A DNA stretch of 64,000 bases from Halomonas cupida (GTDB lineage: Bacteria; Pseudomonadota; Gammaproteobacteria; Pseudomonadales; Halomonadaceae). The position numbers were made by a program, and so were the translations under genes. The notes under the pieces were generated by a model. The model saw only the letters and a program-made list of their open reading frames with translations. It searched no databases and was not told where the DNA came from. Shown here in pieces: positions 56,154-64,000 of this stretch. The stretch lies in contig NZ_FRCA01000008.1 in the NCBI RefSeq assembly GCF_900142755.1, positions 62,001 through 126,000 on the forward strand. The letters are read 5' to 3'. Each line of letters opens with the position of its first letter. The stretch's first letter is position 1.

Positions 56154-57085
56154 TGAAAAAAGATACCCTATATTTGCATGTTGGCTGGTCCAAGACCGGA
56201 ACATCCGCAATTCAGGCACAAATTCAGGCTCAGAAAGACGATTTCCTTGACAAGGGAATACTTTACCCACAGACACTACAGTGGCCTGACCACTCACATC
56301 ACCCTTTTGCACTTTCCTTCAAAGGTAGCGGAGCTTATCAAAGTGATATGACTCCAGCTGAAGCTCTTGAAAAACTTCAGAAGGAGATGGACCAATCCCC
56401 TGCAGATAGTGTGCTTCTTTCTTCCGAACTTTCTCCTTTCTACTGGGATAACCCAAGGTTCAAGAGCTTCGCCACTGAAAACTTCAACCGCGTTCAAGTA
56501 TTATTCACTTTACGGCCTCAGTCTGAGCTGCTTCTATCACTATTCAACCAGTTAGTGAAAGACTCCAACGTGCGGTATGAAGCTTCACTATTCACTCTCG
56601 CCATGAGAAACCTTTCGTGGCTGAATTACTATCAAAATATAAAGCGCTGGCAAGATGCCGTAGGCCAGAAGAATGTCACAGCCATCCCATATAGCAAGAC
56701 AGTAGTAAACAGCTTCTTCGACTCATTTGGAATGCCTGTTGTATCCAGAAAGAAGGAAAATAACCCTATTGTAAATCCGTCCTTGCCGACACGATGCCTT
56801 GCAGTGCTTCAGGCTCGGGGGAGAATGGCCAAGGATAACTCAGAGTTCGTACGTCTCCGCCAGGAGATAGTGCAGTTGTCCGAGGTTATTCCCGCCGAGG
56901 AAGACAAGTTTACGCTCTTCTCAGCCGAAGAACAGCAGGCTTTTGATGAACATTTCAAAAGAGGGAATCAACTGCTGGCAAACGCACTTAATCTGGATGT
57001 GGAAAACATTCAGAAATCCGACTACAAGCCAATAGTAGCATTACCTCCTGGCATCTCTCTGGAAAAGTTCTCAGATGCATCGTAA
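56153..57085 (+). CDS. Putative sulfotransferase-like protein (1)
   Basis: A 310-residue protein starting DTLYLHVGWSKTGTSAIQAQ, which resembles the 5'-phosphosulfate-binding P-loop of PAPS-dependent sulfotransferases (KxGTSxxQ). VLLSSELSPFYW and VQVLFTLRPQSELLLSLFNQ follow, where 3'-phosphate-binding RxxxxxxxS-type residues are expected. The rest is not recognised. It shares one base with the preceding stop (TAATG), so it is in the same operon. Sulfation of the polysaccharide is a reasonable but untested role. The DNA is AT-rich like its neighbours. Confidence 0.65.
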   Translation: MKKDTLYLHVGWSKTGTSAIQAQIQAQKDDFLDKGILYPQTLQWPDHSHHPFALSFKGSGAYQSDMTPAEALEKLQKEMDQSPADSVLLSSELSPFYWDNPRFKSFATENFNRVQVLFTLRPQSELLLSLFNQLVKDSNVRYEASLFTLAMRNLSWLNYYQNIKRWQDAVGQKNVTAIPYSKTVVNSFFDSFGMPVVSRKKENNPIVNPSLPTRCLAVLQARGRMAKDNSEFVRLRQEIVQLSEVIPAEEDKFTLFSAEEQQAFDEHFKRGNQLLANALNLDVENIQKSDYKPIVALPPGISLEKFSDAS

Positions 57086-57097
57086 GGGGATGGATTA

Positions 57098-58093
57098 ATG
57101 AGACTAATACTTCATCCCGGCCATGCAAAATGTGGTTCCACGAGTATTCAAAAAGCAATAATAAAGAATCGAGACCAGCTTAAAAAACATAAAATAATAG
57201 TACCCGACCCACAGCTTAGATTACCCTGGGAAAAGGGGTTCAACCCTAACGGCGAGACTCCCAGACCATTTTTCAGAAAGCTCATGGAGAGCGGCGACAC
57301 AAAAGACCTTCTACCAAAATTGGAGAACATTCGCTCTCACCTTGACAACAATTATTCCATAATAATTTCAGCAGAAAACCTGGTAAACCAGCTTAACCAG
57401 GCATCAGGAAAACAGATTCATCTTGAGCTGGCACGATATTTCGACGACACGAGAATTATTTATTACATAAAAAGGCAAGATGACTTTCTATTGTCTGCTT
57501 GGCAGCAATGGGGGTACAAGCAAGGAAAAAACTTTCAGGACTTTGTAAACACGGCATTACTATCAGGAAACCCTAACTACTGTACCGCGGCCAAGTTCTT
57601 CTCCAGAGTATATGGGAAGAAAAATATGGATGTAGTACCTATAGACGGGGGAAAACTGTATAAAAATAATCTGGTGGCAGATTTTTTCCACCGCCTGGAG
57701 CTTCCAGCCAACGAATTTAACTGCTCCAGACTCGAAAGCAATAAAAGCTTGAACCCCCACTTATGTGACACATTATCCAAGCTTCCTCATTTATTCACGG
57801 ACGTTCATGATGAAAGCCTGAAAAGGGACTTGGAGAGTTTGGTTGAAAAAAACTCTCGCATCTTCGAGAAAAGCCCTGACTTCTTTTCAAAAAACGAAAG
57901 GAAAAGGATCCTCGAGAGGTTCAAGAAAGACAATGACTTTCTTCGAAACACCTTCATGGATAGTCAGGACTGGCCATCACAGCCAACGTCACACAGCGAA
58001 TCCGAGAACTCTGACGGTTATGAAGAAGCGCTAGCCATTCAGATGGAGCTGATTATCAAGTTAATAAGGAAGGTAAGCAATGAGGGAAATTAG
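57098..58093 (+). CDS. Putative sulfotransferase-like protein (2)
   Basis: A 331-residue protein beginning MRLILHPGHAKCGSTSIQKA, again a phosphosulfate-loop-like start, then IIISAENLVNQL and IIYYIKRQDDFLLSAWQQWGY, where the 3'-phosphate-binding arginine and serine would lie. It resembles the previous protein in layout but shows little direct identity with it, so the two are not a recent duplication. The C-terminal ~60 residues are acidic and lysine-rich. Its end overlaps the next gene by 14 bases. The coding DNA is strongly AT-biased. Confidence 0.62.
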   Translation: MRLILHPGHAKCGSTSIQKAIIKNRDQLKKHKIIVPDPQLRLPWEKGFNPNGETPRPFFRKLMESGDTKDLLPKLENIRSHLDNNYSIIISAENLVNQLNQASGKQIHLELARYFDDTRIIYYIKRQDDFLLSAWQQWGYKQGKNFQDFVNTALLSGNPNYCTAAKFFSRVYGKKNMDVVPIDGGKLYKNNLVADFFHRLELPANEFNCSRLESNKSLNPHLCDTLSKLPHLFTDVHDESLKRDLESLVEKNSRIFEKSPDFFSKNERKRILERFKKDNDFLRNTFMDSQDWPSQPTSHSESENSDGYEEALAIQMELIIKLIRKVSNEGN

Positions 58094-58901
58094 TGCCACA
58101 TGGTGGAGAAGCCCTGAAGGAATGAAAAACCTGGGTGACGAGATAACCCCCATACTTCTTCGCGACTACTTCAATGTTGGTTTTTTCAAGACGTCTGTAA
58201 TGAAAGCAGACTTGCTGAGCACAGGCAGCATCCTTTCCTGGGCTTACAGCAGACCGAAGTGGCCAAAAAACAGGCAAGAATTATATGTAATAGGATCTGG
58301 GTTTATGAGACCAGAGCCTATTTCTGATGAAAAACACGCCAACCTCGACTTTCTTAGGTTGATATCAGTAAGGGGACATTTGACCCGACATATGCTGGGG
58401 AAGTATGGAGAGGGGCTATCCTTGGGCGATCCAGGGCTCTTGTCATCTTTGCTATATAGAAAGCGGCCAGAAAAAAAATTTACGGCCGGAGTAATCCCCC
58501 ATCACAGCAATGTTGACAACCCAGACTTCCTTGATCTTTTTTCAGAATTTGACAATTACAAAATCATTGACTTCAGGACAGACGACTACACTTCTGTTTT
58601 CGAAGAAATGCTGAGCTGCGACATCATCATAAGCCAAAGCCTTCATGGACTTATAATCTCTGACTCTTTTGGAATTCCGAATGCATGGTTGGACAATGGA
58701 AAGCTTCATGCTGGCGGAGAGTTCAAATTCCATGATTATTTCTCCTCCATCGACCGCCCTTTCTCAAAGAAAATAGAAACAAACAAGAAAGTAAAAATAT
58801 CTGATGTAGACAGTGCTATCTTCGAGTCTGAACAACTTAAGATAACGAGCATTCAGAATGATATAGTTGGTGCTTTTAACTCATTTTTCCAAAAGGTCTG
58901 A
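58080..58901 (+). CDS. Polysaccharide pyruvyl transferase family protein
   Basis: A 273-residue protein of the family that adds pyruvate ketals to sugars from phosphoenolpyruvate (GumL, CsaB relatives). The N-terminal GMKNLGDEITPILL matches the family's 'NxGDxxx' opening. LSLGDPGLLSS and the C-terminal IISQSLHGLIISDSFGIPNAWLD are the typical 'D-G-L' and 'S-xxH-G' segments, the latter with the conserved histidine. AGGAAGG lies before the ATG. Pyruvylation would add negative charge to the polysaccharide, as would sulfation. Confidence 0.85.
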   Translation: MREISATWWRSPEGMKNLGDEITPILLRDYFNVGFFKTSVMKADLLSTGSILSWAYSRPKWPKNRQELYVIGSGFMRPEPISDEKHANLDFLRLISVRGHLTRHMLGKYGEGLSLGDPGLLSSLLYRKRPEKKFTAGVIPHHSNVDNPDFLDLFSEFDNYKIIDFRTDDYTSVFEEMLSCDIIISQSLHGLIISDSFGIPNAWLDNGKLHAGGEFKFHDYFSSIDRPFSKKIETNKKVKISDVDSAIFESEQLKITSIQNDIVGAFNSFFQKV

Positions 58902-58904
58902 CTA

Positions 58905-59954
58905 ATGGGAGCAACCATAAAGTCGGAAGAAGTGTTCCTGGCGAAGAAGAATGTTCTGGACCACGATTTTCCATACGAGCACCCTCTTGTTACAGTGGGT
59001 GATGAGATAGAACCTCGTGTTGAGGTTTATGAGTTGCATAACCCCATGGTTAACCTTGGGCTGCGAAAAGCATTCTATTGCAATGGTGAATTTATTGATG
59101 TCCTCACCTCTCCAGCCGGAAGACGAGAACTGAAAGTCAGCATCGAGAAGAAGGGGGTCCGGAAACTAAAAGGAAAAGTATTGGATCTTGTCACTCCCGG
59201 CGCCAACCTCTATAGCCACTGGCTTCTTGATTTGATCCCTAAAATCCATGCTGTTAAAAGTGCTGGGCACAACCTTGACGATTTTGACCACATATACGTA
59301 AACTATTACAACTCTTCTTTCAAGTACGAATCTTTCAGAACCTTGGGAATCCCAGAAGAAAAAGTTATTGATTTCTCTTCTTTTCCAAAAACATTTGAAG
59401 CTGACGGTGTAGTAACCGTTACCCCCTGCCGGTCATCCTTGTACACCCCCGACTGGGTTGAGAACTACATTCGATCGATCTTTCTACATGATAACAAAAA
59501 CAATGGAGAGAGAAAAAAACTATATATTTCAAGATCCAAAGGAAATTCAAGAAGGATACTTAACGAAGCGGCTCTTCTGGAAAATCTGATTCCACTCAAC
59601 TTTGAGGTAGTTTATTTCGAAGATTTGAGTCTTTCTGAAACCGCTCATTTGATGTCATCGTCCTCAGTGATCGTAGCACCTCATGGTGCGGGGCTTGCCA
59701 ACCTGGTTTTTTGTGAAGAAAAAGTCTCTATATGTGAGATATTTTCTCAACATATATCTTCTGAGTACTACAAATTCAGCAAAAAAAAGGGATTCAACTA
59801 CCACCCTCTCCAAGGTCTATCATCATCTGGAAGTCTAGTCGACTGCAAAAAAATGGATTACAAAAACCATCGACCAGAAATACACTCCGACAACATCATA
59901 CTAACTAGAGAAATGATAGATGACATCATGAGGTTTGTGAATGAATCTATATGA
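58905..59954 (+). CDS. Glycosyltransferase family 61 protein
   Basis: A 349-residue GT61 (DUF563) protein. Characteristic segments are ANLYSHWLLDLIPKIHAV, VTPCRSSLYTPDWV, KKLYISRSKGNSRRILNE and SSSVIVAPHGAGLANLVFCEE (shown in part as VIVAPHGAGLANLVF). GT61 members in bacteria are linked to capsule and LPS sugar transfer, often pentoses or N-acetylhexosamines; the sugar here cannot be told. The start is three bases after the previous stop. It overlaps the next gene by 14 bases. Confidence 0.88.
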   Translation: MGATIKSEEVFLAKKNVLDHDFPYEHPLVTVGDEIEPRVEVYELHNPMVNLGLRKAFYCNGEFIDVLTSPAGRRELKVSIEKKGVRKLKGKVLDLVTPGANLYSHWLLDLIPKIHAVKSAGHNLDDFDHIYVNYYNSSFKYESFRTLGIPEEKVIDFSSFPKTFEADGVVTVTPCRSSLYTPDWVENYIRSIFLHDNKNNGERKKLYISRSKGNSRRILNEAALLENLIPLNFEVVYFEDLSLSETAHLMSSSSVIVAPHGAGLANLVFCEEKVSICEIFSQHISSEYYKFSKKKGFNYHPLQGLSSSGSLVDCKKMDYKNHRPEIHSDNIILTREMIDDIMRFVNESI

Positions 59955-60702
59955 AGACCAGTTTTCAGAAAGCCACGACTTCCCCTCTTTTACTGGAAAA
60001 ACCAGAGACTTGATTATTGCTTCCACCCCTCGTTGCGGAAGCCATATGCTTGGTCATTTACTTTACTCAACCAAGTCTCTCGGATATCCCCTGGAATATT
60101 TAAACCCCGCCAACTTAAAACGTTGGGGAAAGATCACCAGAAAAAACAACACGTCCGAAATAGTTGATGAGCTTCGTGCTCGCAGAACATCACCAAACGG
60201 AGTATTTTCCTGCAAAATTCATTATAGTCACGTGATGAACCTCGGTGGATTTTCAAAAATCTTCGACACTTTCAGAGACTGCAAAGTTGTCTTGGTAACT
60301 CGTGCCGATTTGGCAAAACAAGCTATATCATTTTACGTTGCATCCCGCACCGGCGTATGGATACACGGACAAAAGCCTGTTGCAGAGCACCCAAAGTACA
60401 ACTTCGACGAAATAATGAATAAACTGGACGTCTTGAGATCCCATAATTCCTTATGGAGAATGAACCTTTGTGCCCTTGGCATTCCGCACATGGAGGTAAG
60501 ATTCGAAGATCTAGTTAAAAACTCCACGAACGAGGTTTCAAAAATAGCCGATTTCTGCAACGTAGAACTTTACAGCAAGACCAACTTTGAAAGCCACATG
60601 ACTACTAAGCAAAGTGGAAAGAAAAACATCGACTGGCTGGAAAGGTTTATCGAGGACTACAGGGCACACCAAGGTGTAACACTTGAAAATCATCAATCAT
60701 GA
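59941..60702 (+). CDS. Stf0-type sulfotransferase
   Basis: A 253-residue protein resembling Stf0, the mycobacterial trehalose 2-sulfotransferase family. LIIASTPRCGSHMLGHLL is the phosphosulfate loop, GYPLEYLNPANLKRW follows as in Stf0, and CKVVLVTRADLAKQAISFYVA carries the 3'-phosphate-binding arginine and serine (shown in part as RADLAKQAISFY). MEVRFEDLVKNS is also typical. This is the most secure sulfotransferase of the cluster. It needs PAPS as donor. The start codon lies within the end of the GT61 gene. Confidence 0.85.
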   Translation: MNLYEDQFSESHDFPSFTGKTRDLIIASTPRCGSHMLGHLLYSTKSLGYPLEYLNPANLKRWGKITRKNNTSEIVDELRARRTSPNGVFSCKIHYSHVMNLGGFSKIFDTFRDCKVVLVTRADLAKQAISFYVASRTGVWIHGQKPVAEHPKYNFDEIMNKLDVLRSHNSLWRMNLCALGIPHMEVRFEDLVKNSTNEVSKIADFCNVELYSKTNFESHMTTKQSGKKNIDWLERFIEDYRAHQGVTLENHQS

Positions 60703-60717
60703 TATCTTGAGATAAAT

Positions 60718-61686
60718 ATGTGTCCGCTTTTTTTCGTCCACATCCCCAAGACCGCCGGCACCAGTTTTCGACTGGGAGCTGAGAATTTCTTTAAAGGGAA
60801 GCAAATCGTCTATGATTATGGAAAAAACTCGGGCACCACATCCAGCATAGTTCAGGAATATCTCTATAATAACGAGCCAGACTTCTGGGGGTTTGGGAAC
60901 TCCTGTACCAATGAGAACGTCCCCATGGTCTGTGGGCATGTCAATATCGGTCGTTTTGTTTCATTGTTCGGAATAACCAATACGATAACATTCCTGAGGG
61001 ATCCTCTACAGCGAATGGCCTCTGAATACGCCCACTTCGTTCGCCATTATGGGTACAAAGGATCTTTCAGAGATTTTTACTCTCGACCAGTAATGCATAA
61101 CCGTCAGAGCAAGATATTGCATGGCGTTTCTTATGAGTCTGTTGGGGTTATCGGCCTGACTGAAAGGTATTCCGACAGCCTGGAGTTGATCAACGCCCGA
61201 TATGGCATCGAAATTCCTCACCGTGAAGATAACCAGGGAAAGACCCGCCTTGAAGCTGTTCATGATCTGGAGGAGGATGAAATAGCAGAGCTCAAACACT
61301 TGAATCAGCGTGATATCGCACTTTACGAGCACAGTAAACGCCTATTTGATTCACGATTGGCGCTCTTTCGAGACGGCTTACCTTACGCTCACGCACACGT
61401 AGTCGAGGCCACCACTCAGCGGGTTGCCGGCTGGGCATGGTGGGCCGGAGACAACGAAGCTCCTGTCGAAGTAGAGGTCTGGATCAACGGCGAACTCCAG
61501 GCCCGTGTGATGGCTGCGGAGCTACGTCCCGGGCTTTGTCGACTAAGAGTACCTAGAGGCGGCTATATCGGTTTTCACCTGCCAGTAAAGTTGAGCGCCG
61601 GTGATCAGATACAGTGTCGAGTGGCCCAAACCAGACAGGCCTTCCCCGTCCGGCCCCTATATGCAGAAGAGCCGAAAGGCAAGTGA
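60718..61686 (+). CDS. Sulfotransferase family 2-like protein with added C-terminal beta-rich domain
   Basis: A 322-residue protein. The sulfotransferase-2 type domain (1-215) has LFFVHIPKTAGTSFRLG (phosphosulfate loop) and TITFLRDPLQRMASEYAHF (3'-phosphate site), as in heparan and chondroitin sulfotransferase relatives. From about residue 225 a different beta-rich domain follows (VAGWAWWAGD, VEVWINGELQARV, GYIGFHLPVKLSAGD), of a kind seen appended to glycosyltransferases and sulfotransferases. The codons change from AT-rich to GC-rich near 61,370, close to this domain junction, suggesting a recombination border inside the gene. The start has a weak ribosome binding site. Confidence 0.82.
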   Translation: MCPLFFVHIPKTAGTSFRLGAENFFKGKQIVYDYGKNSGTTSSIVQEYLYNNEPDFWGFGNSCTNENVPMVCGHVNIGRFVSLFGITNTITFLRDPLQRMASEYAHFVRHYGYKGSFRDFYSRPVMHNRQSKILHGVSYESVGVIGLTERYSDSLELINARYGIEIPHREDNQGKTRLEAVHDLEEDEIAELKHLNQRDIALYEHSKRLFDSRLALFRDGLPYAHAHVVEATTQRVAGWAWWAGDNEAPVEVEVWINGELQARVMAAELRPGLCRLRVPRGGYIGFHLPVKLSAGDQIQCRVAQTRQAFPVRPLYAEEPKGK

Positions 61687-61688
61687 AC

Positions 61689-63986
61689 ATGAGCTACGCC
61701 AAAGGACTTGATGGGGCATCAAGCTGGTTGCGGCAACTGCTGGAATTGACCCCTCTGACCGTTCATCCCCTGTGTCGACTGAAGCCACAGCATGATCTGA
61801 AGCCGTCTCTCGACCAATCCTGGGATTGGAGGGCTACCGACAACGACCCCCAGTTCATGCTCACCAGGGGGCTGCCCCTACCCGGCTGGCAGATGCTGGA
61901 GGTCGCCATGGATCACGACCAGCCCCAGGTATCAGTGCGTCTCTATCTGGATACCGGCAATGGCTTCAGCGAAGAGGAAAGCGTCTTCCTGCCGCTCAAG
62001 AGCGGTCGGATCACCAAGCGTCTTTTCCATGTAAAGAAGCCACTGAAAGCCATTCGCTTCGATCCCATGGAAGACGCCGGTTATTTCACGCTGCTGCACT
62101 TGCGTTTCGCCTGGTTGAGCCCCTGGTTTGCCCATGACCGTCTATCAAGCCGTCTGGCCAATATGCATTACCAGTGGCGAGAGAAAGGAAAATCCCAGGT
62201 CCTGCCTGAGCTGAAGCGCATCGCCCATGAACAGGGGCGACATTGGCGGGAATTGGCGCTAGAGCAGTATGATGCCACTTTCGAACGCTATGCTCCGCGG
62301 CTCAATTATCGCCAATGGCTCAAGAACCGCGACCAGCTATCTCGTGAGGACGCTCAGCAGCTCCTCGCCAGGCTTTCCGAGCAGCCGTTGATCTCGGTGC
62401 TGGTGCCGGTCTACAACCCTTCCCCCGACTGGTTGCGCGAATGCCTGGACTCGGTAAGGGAGCAATTCTACCCTCACTGGCAACTGTGCATTGCCGACGA
62501 TGCCTCCAGCGATTCCGGGGTGAAAGCAGTGCTTGAGGAGTACGACAATAGCGATTCACGAATCGAGGTGGTCTACCGTTCAGATAACGGACACATCTGC
62601 GCTGCCAGTAACAGCGCCCTGGCACTGGTGAACGGCGAGTTCGTGGTATTGCTGGATCACGATGACTGTCTATCGCCCGATGCGCTGCTGAGAGTCGCCG
62701 AAGTCCTGAACCATGCTCCTGATGCGGGCCTGCTGTACAGTGATGAAGACAAGCTTGGCGAAGACGGAGAGCGATTTGATCCTCATTTCAAGCCGCAGTG
62801 GAATCCGGACCTGCTTCTGGCACAGAACTATATTTCGCATCTGGGCGTCTATCGCACGACTCTGGTGCATGAAGCAGGCGGGTTTCGCGAAGGCTACGAG
62901 GGCAGCCAGGATCATGACCTTGTCCTACGGGTAAGCGCCCGCCTGGAAGACCATCAGATTGTGCATATCCCCCACGTTCTCTACCACTGGCGTGCTATAG
63001 CCGGTTCCACAGCGCAGAATAGTGCCGAGAAGAATTACACCAGCCAGGCCGGCATGAAAGCCGTCCGCGATTTTCTCGAGCACCACGCGCCAGAAGCCAC
63101 CGTTGATCACGGGCACTATCCCAATACCTACCGCGTACATTGGCCTTTGCCCAAACCACTGCCCATGGTCAGTCTGCTGGTGCCGACCCGTGACCGAGTG
63201 GAAATCCTGCAACCCTGCGTGGACGCCATTCTCGAACGTACGGACTACCCTAACTTCGAGTTGCTGATTCTGGACAACGGCTCTGTCTGCCGCGAGACAC
63301 TGGACTACATGAGTCAGGTCGAGCAGCGTGACCCAAGGGTGCGCGTGCTGCACTGGAACCACCCTTTCAACTACTCGGCCATCAATAACTTCGGTGCCAG
63401 CCAGGCCAGAGGCGAGATGCTGGCGTTGGTGAACAACGATATCGAGCCGATCCACAGTGACTGGCTGTGCGAAATGGTCAGCCAGGCCGCCAGACCCGAG
63501 ATTGGCTGTGTCGGCGCCAAACTTTATTACCCCAATGATACGGTTCAGCATGGTGGCGTCATTCTAGGTATCGGTGGCGTCGCTGGGCATGCACACAAGT
63601 ATTTCACTCGCAACGCCTTCGGCTACTTCACCCGTCTGCACCTGGCACATAATCTGTCGGCTGTCACGGCTGCCTGCCTGGTGGTCCGCAAGGCCATATT
63701 TGACGAGGTTGGTGGACTCGATGCCCAGCATCTGACGGTGGCTTTCAATGATGTGGATTTCTGCCTACGGGTGCGCGAGGCAGGCTATCGCAACCTGTGG
63801 ACGCCCTACGCGGAGCTCTACCACCATGAGTCCGTTTCACGCGGTGCCGACGACAGTAGCCACAAGCGGGCCCGGGCACAGAAAGAAGTCGAGTACATGC
63901 GTCGCGTCTGGGGCGAGAAGCTGGATTCGGACCCAGCCTACAATCCCAATCTGACCTTGGTGCACGAAGATTTTTCTCTGAGATAG
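61689..63986 (+). CDS. Glycosyltransferase with two family 2 domains
   Basis: A 765-residue protein with an N-terminal ~220-residue non-catalytic part and two tandem GT-A domains. The first has LISVLVPVYNPSPDWL and VVLLDHDDCLSPDAL (DxD-type acid motif). The second has VSLLVPTRDRVEIL and MLALVNNDIEPIHSDWL, ending with a FNDVDFCLRVREAGYRNLWTP segment (in parts FNDVDFCLRV and GYRNLWTP). Two-domain GT2 proteins like this often build rhamnose-containing or O-antigen-like chains. The DNA is GC-rich, unlike the preceding island, so it may belong to the resident part of the locus. The ATG at 61689 follows the previous stop directly. Confidence 0.92.
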   Translation: MSYAKGLDGASSWLRQLLELTPLTVHPLCRLKPQHDLKPSLDQSWDWRATDNDPQFMLTRGLPLPGWQMLEVAMDHDQPQVSVRLYLDTGNGFSEEESVFLPLKSGRITKRLFHVKKPLKAIRFDPMEDAGYFTLLHLRFAWLSPWFAHDRLSSRLANMHYQWREKGKSQVLPELKRIAHEQGRHWRELALEQYDATFERYAPRLNYRQWLKNRDQLSREDAQQLLARLSEQPLISVLVPVYNPSPDWLRECLDSVREQFYPHWQLCIADDASSDSGVKAVLEEYDNSDSRIEVVYRSDNGHICAASNSALALVNGEFVVLLDHDDCLSPDALLRVAEVLNHAPDAGLLYSDEDKLGEDGERFDPHFKPQWNPDLLLAQNYISHLGVYRTTLVHEAGGFREGYEGSQDHDLVLRVSARLEDHQIVHIPHVLYHWRAIAGSTAQNSAEKNYTSQAGMKAVRDFLEHHAPEATVDHGHYPNTYRVHWPLPKPLPMVSLLVPTRDRVEILQPCVDAILERTDYPNFELLILDNGSVCRETLDYMSQVEQRDPRVRVLHWNHPFNYSAINNFGASQARGEMLALVNNDIEPIHSDWLCEMVSQAARPEIGCVGAKLYYPNDTVQHGGVILGIGGVAGHAHKYFTRNAFGYFTRLHLAHNLSAVTAACLVVRKAIFDEVGGLDAQHLTVAFNDVDFCLRVREAGYRNLWTPYAELYHHESVSRGADDSSHKRARAQKEVEYMRRVWGEKLDSDPAYNPNLTLVHEDFSLR

Positions 63987-64000
63987 GGCCAGGGGCGTTT

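Overview
The window is 64 kb of a GC-rich gammaproteobacterial chromosome. Gene content and order fit a moderate halophile of the Halomonadaceae (Halomonas or a close relative); this is inference. The pointers are a dprA-tsaC-hemF-aroE block divergent from def-fmt-rsmB-trkA-trkH, a second TrkH/TrkI-type potassium channel subunit, a type II ilvE, and lptFG divergent from pepA. No rRNA, tRNA, CRISPR array, insertion sequence or phage gene was seen.

Layout. 1-9.5 kb: 3' part of der, a DUF815 ATPase, leuA with a possible leucine-rich leader, an AraC regulator, an M48 lipoprotein protease, and the minus-strand run tsaC-hemF-aroE-oxidoreductase. 9.5-19 kb: dprA divergent from def-fmt-rsmB, then dodecin, trkA-trkH and a TraB-family membrane protein. 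19-26 kb: tapT-like DTW protein, sirtuin, aceK and trkI-like on minus; truC-tcdA-DUF1653 on plus as an ATGA-overlapping operon. 26-30 kb: bacterioferritin and its ferredoxin, and an FMN oxidase-like gene divergent from a MocR regulator. 30-39.6 kb: lptF-lptG (minus), then pepA, ilvE, holC and valS (plus).

39.6-64 kb is a capsule/exopolysaccharide locus on the plus strand. After a valS terminator and about 0.9 kb of AT-rich non-coding DNA comes an exact 12-base ops (RfaH/JUMPstart) element at 40575-40586. It is followed by a tightly overlapping export operon: small lipoprotein, KpsD/Wza-type exporter, KpsM-type permease, KpsT-type ATPase with an extra C-terminal tail, and KpsE-type co-polymerase. 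A sugar-nucleotide block follows (rfbB, rfbD, rfbA, pgi, pgm, rfbC), which can take glucose/fructose phosphates to dTDP-L-rhamnose. From 52963 to about 61.4 kb the DNA is clearly AT-richer. This part encodes an RgpF+HAD protein and a separate partner domain, four different P-loop sulfotransferase-like proteins, a pyruvyl transferase and a GT61 glycosyltransferase. A GC-rich two-domain GT2 enzyme closes the window. Together these suggest an RfaH-controlled, ABC-exported, rhamnose-containing, probably sulfated and pyruvylated surface polysaccharide, with a transferred serotype-specific core.

Two kinds of non-coding structure stand out. One is a 167-bp dispersed repeat made of four consecutive hairpins, present twice at about 95% identity and once as a fragment. 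The other is a set of unrelated short tandem repeats (units of about 7, 14-15, 17 and 20-21 bp) at gene ends, between genes, and once inside pgm.
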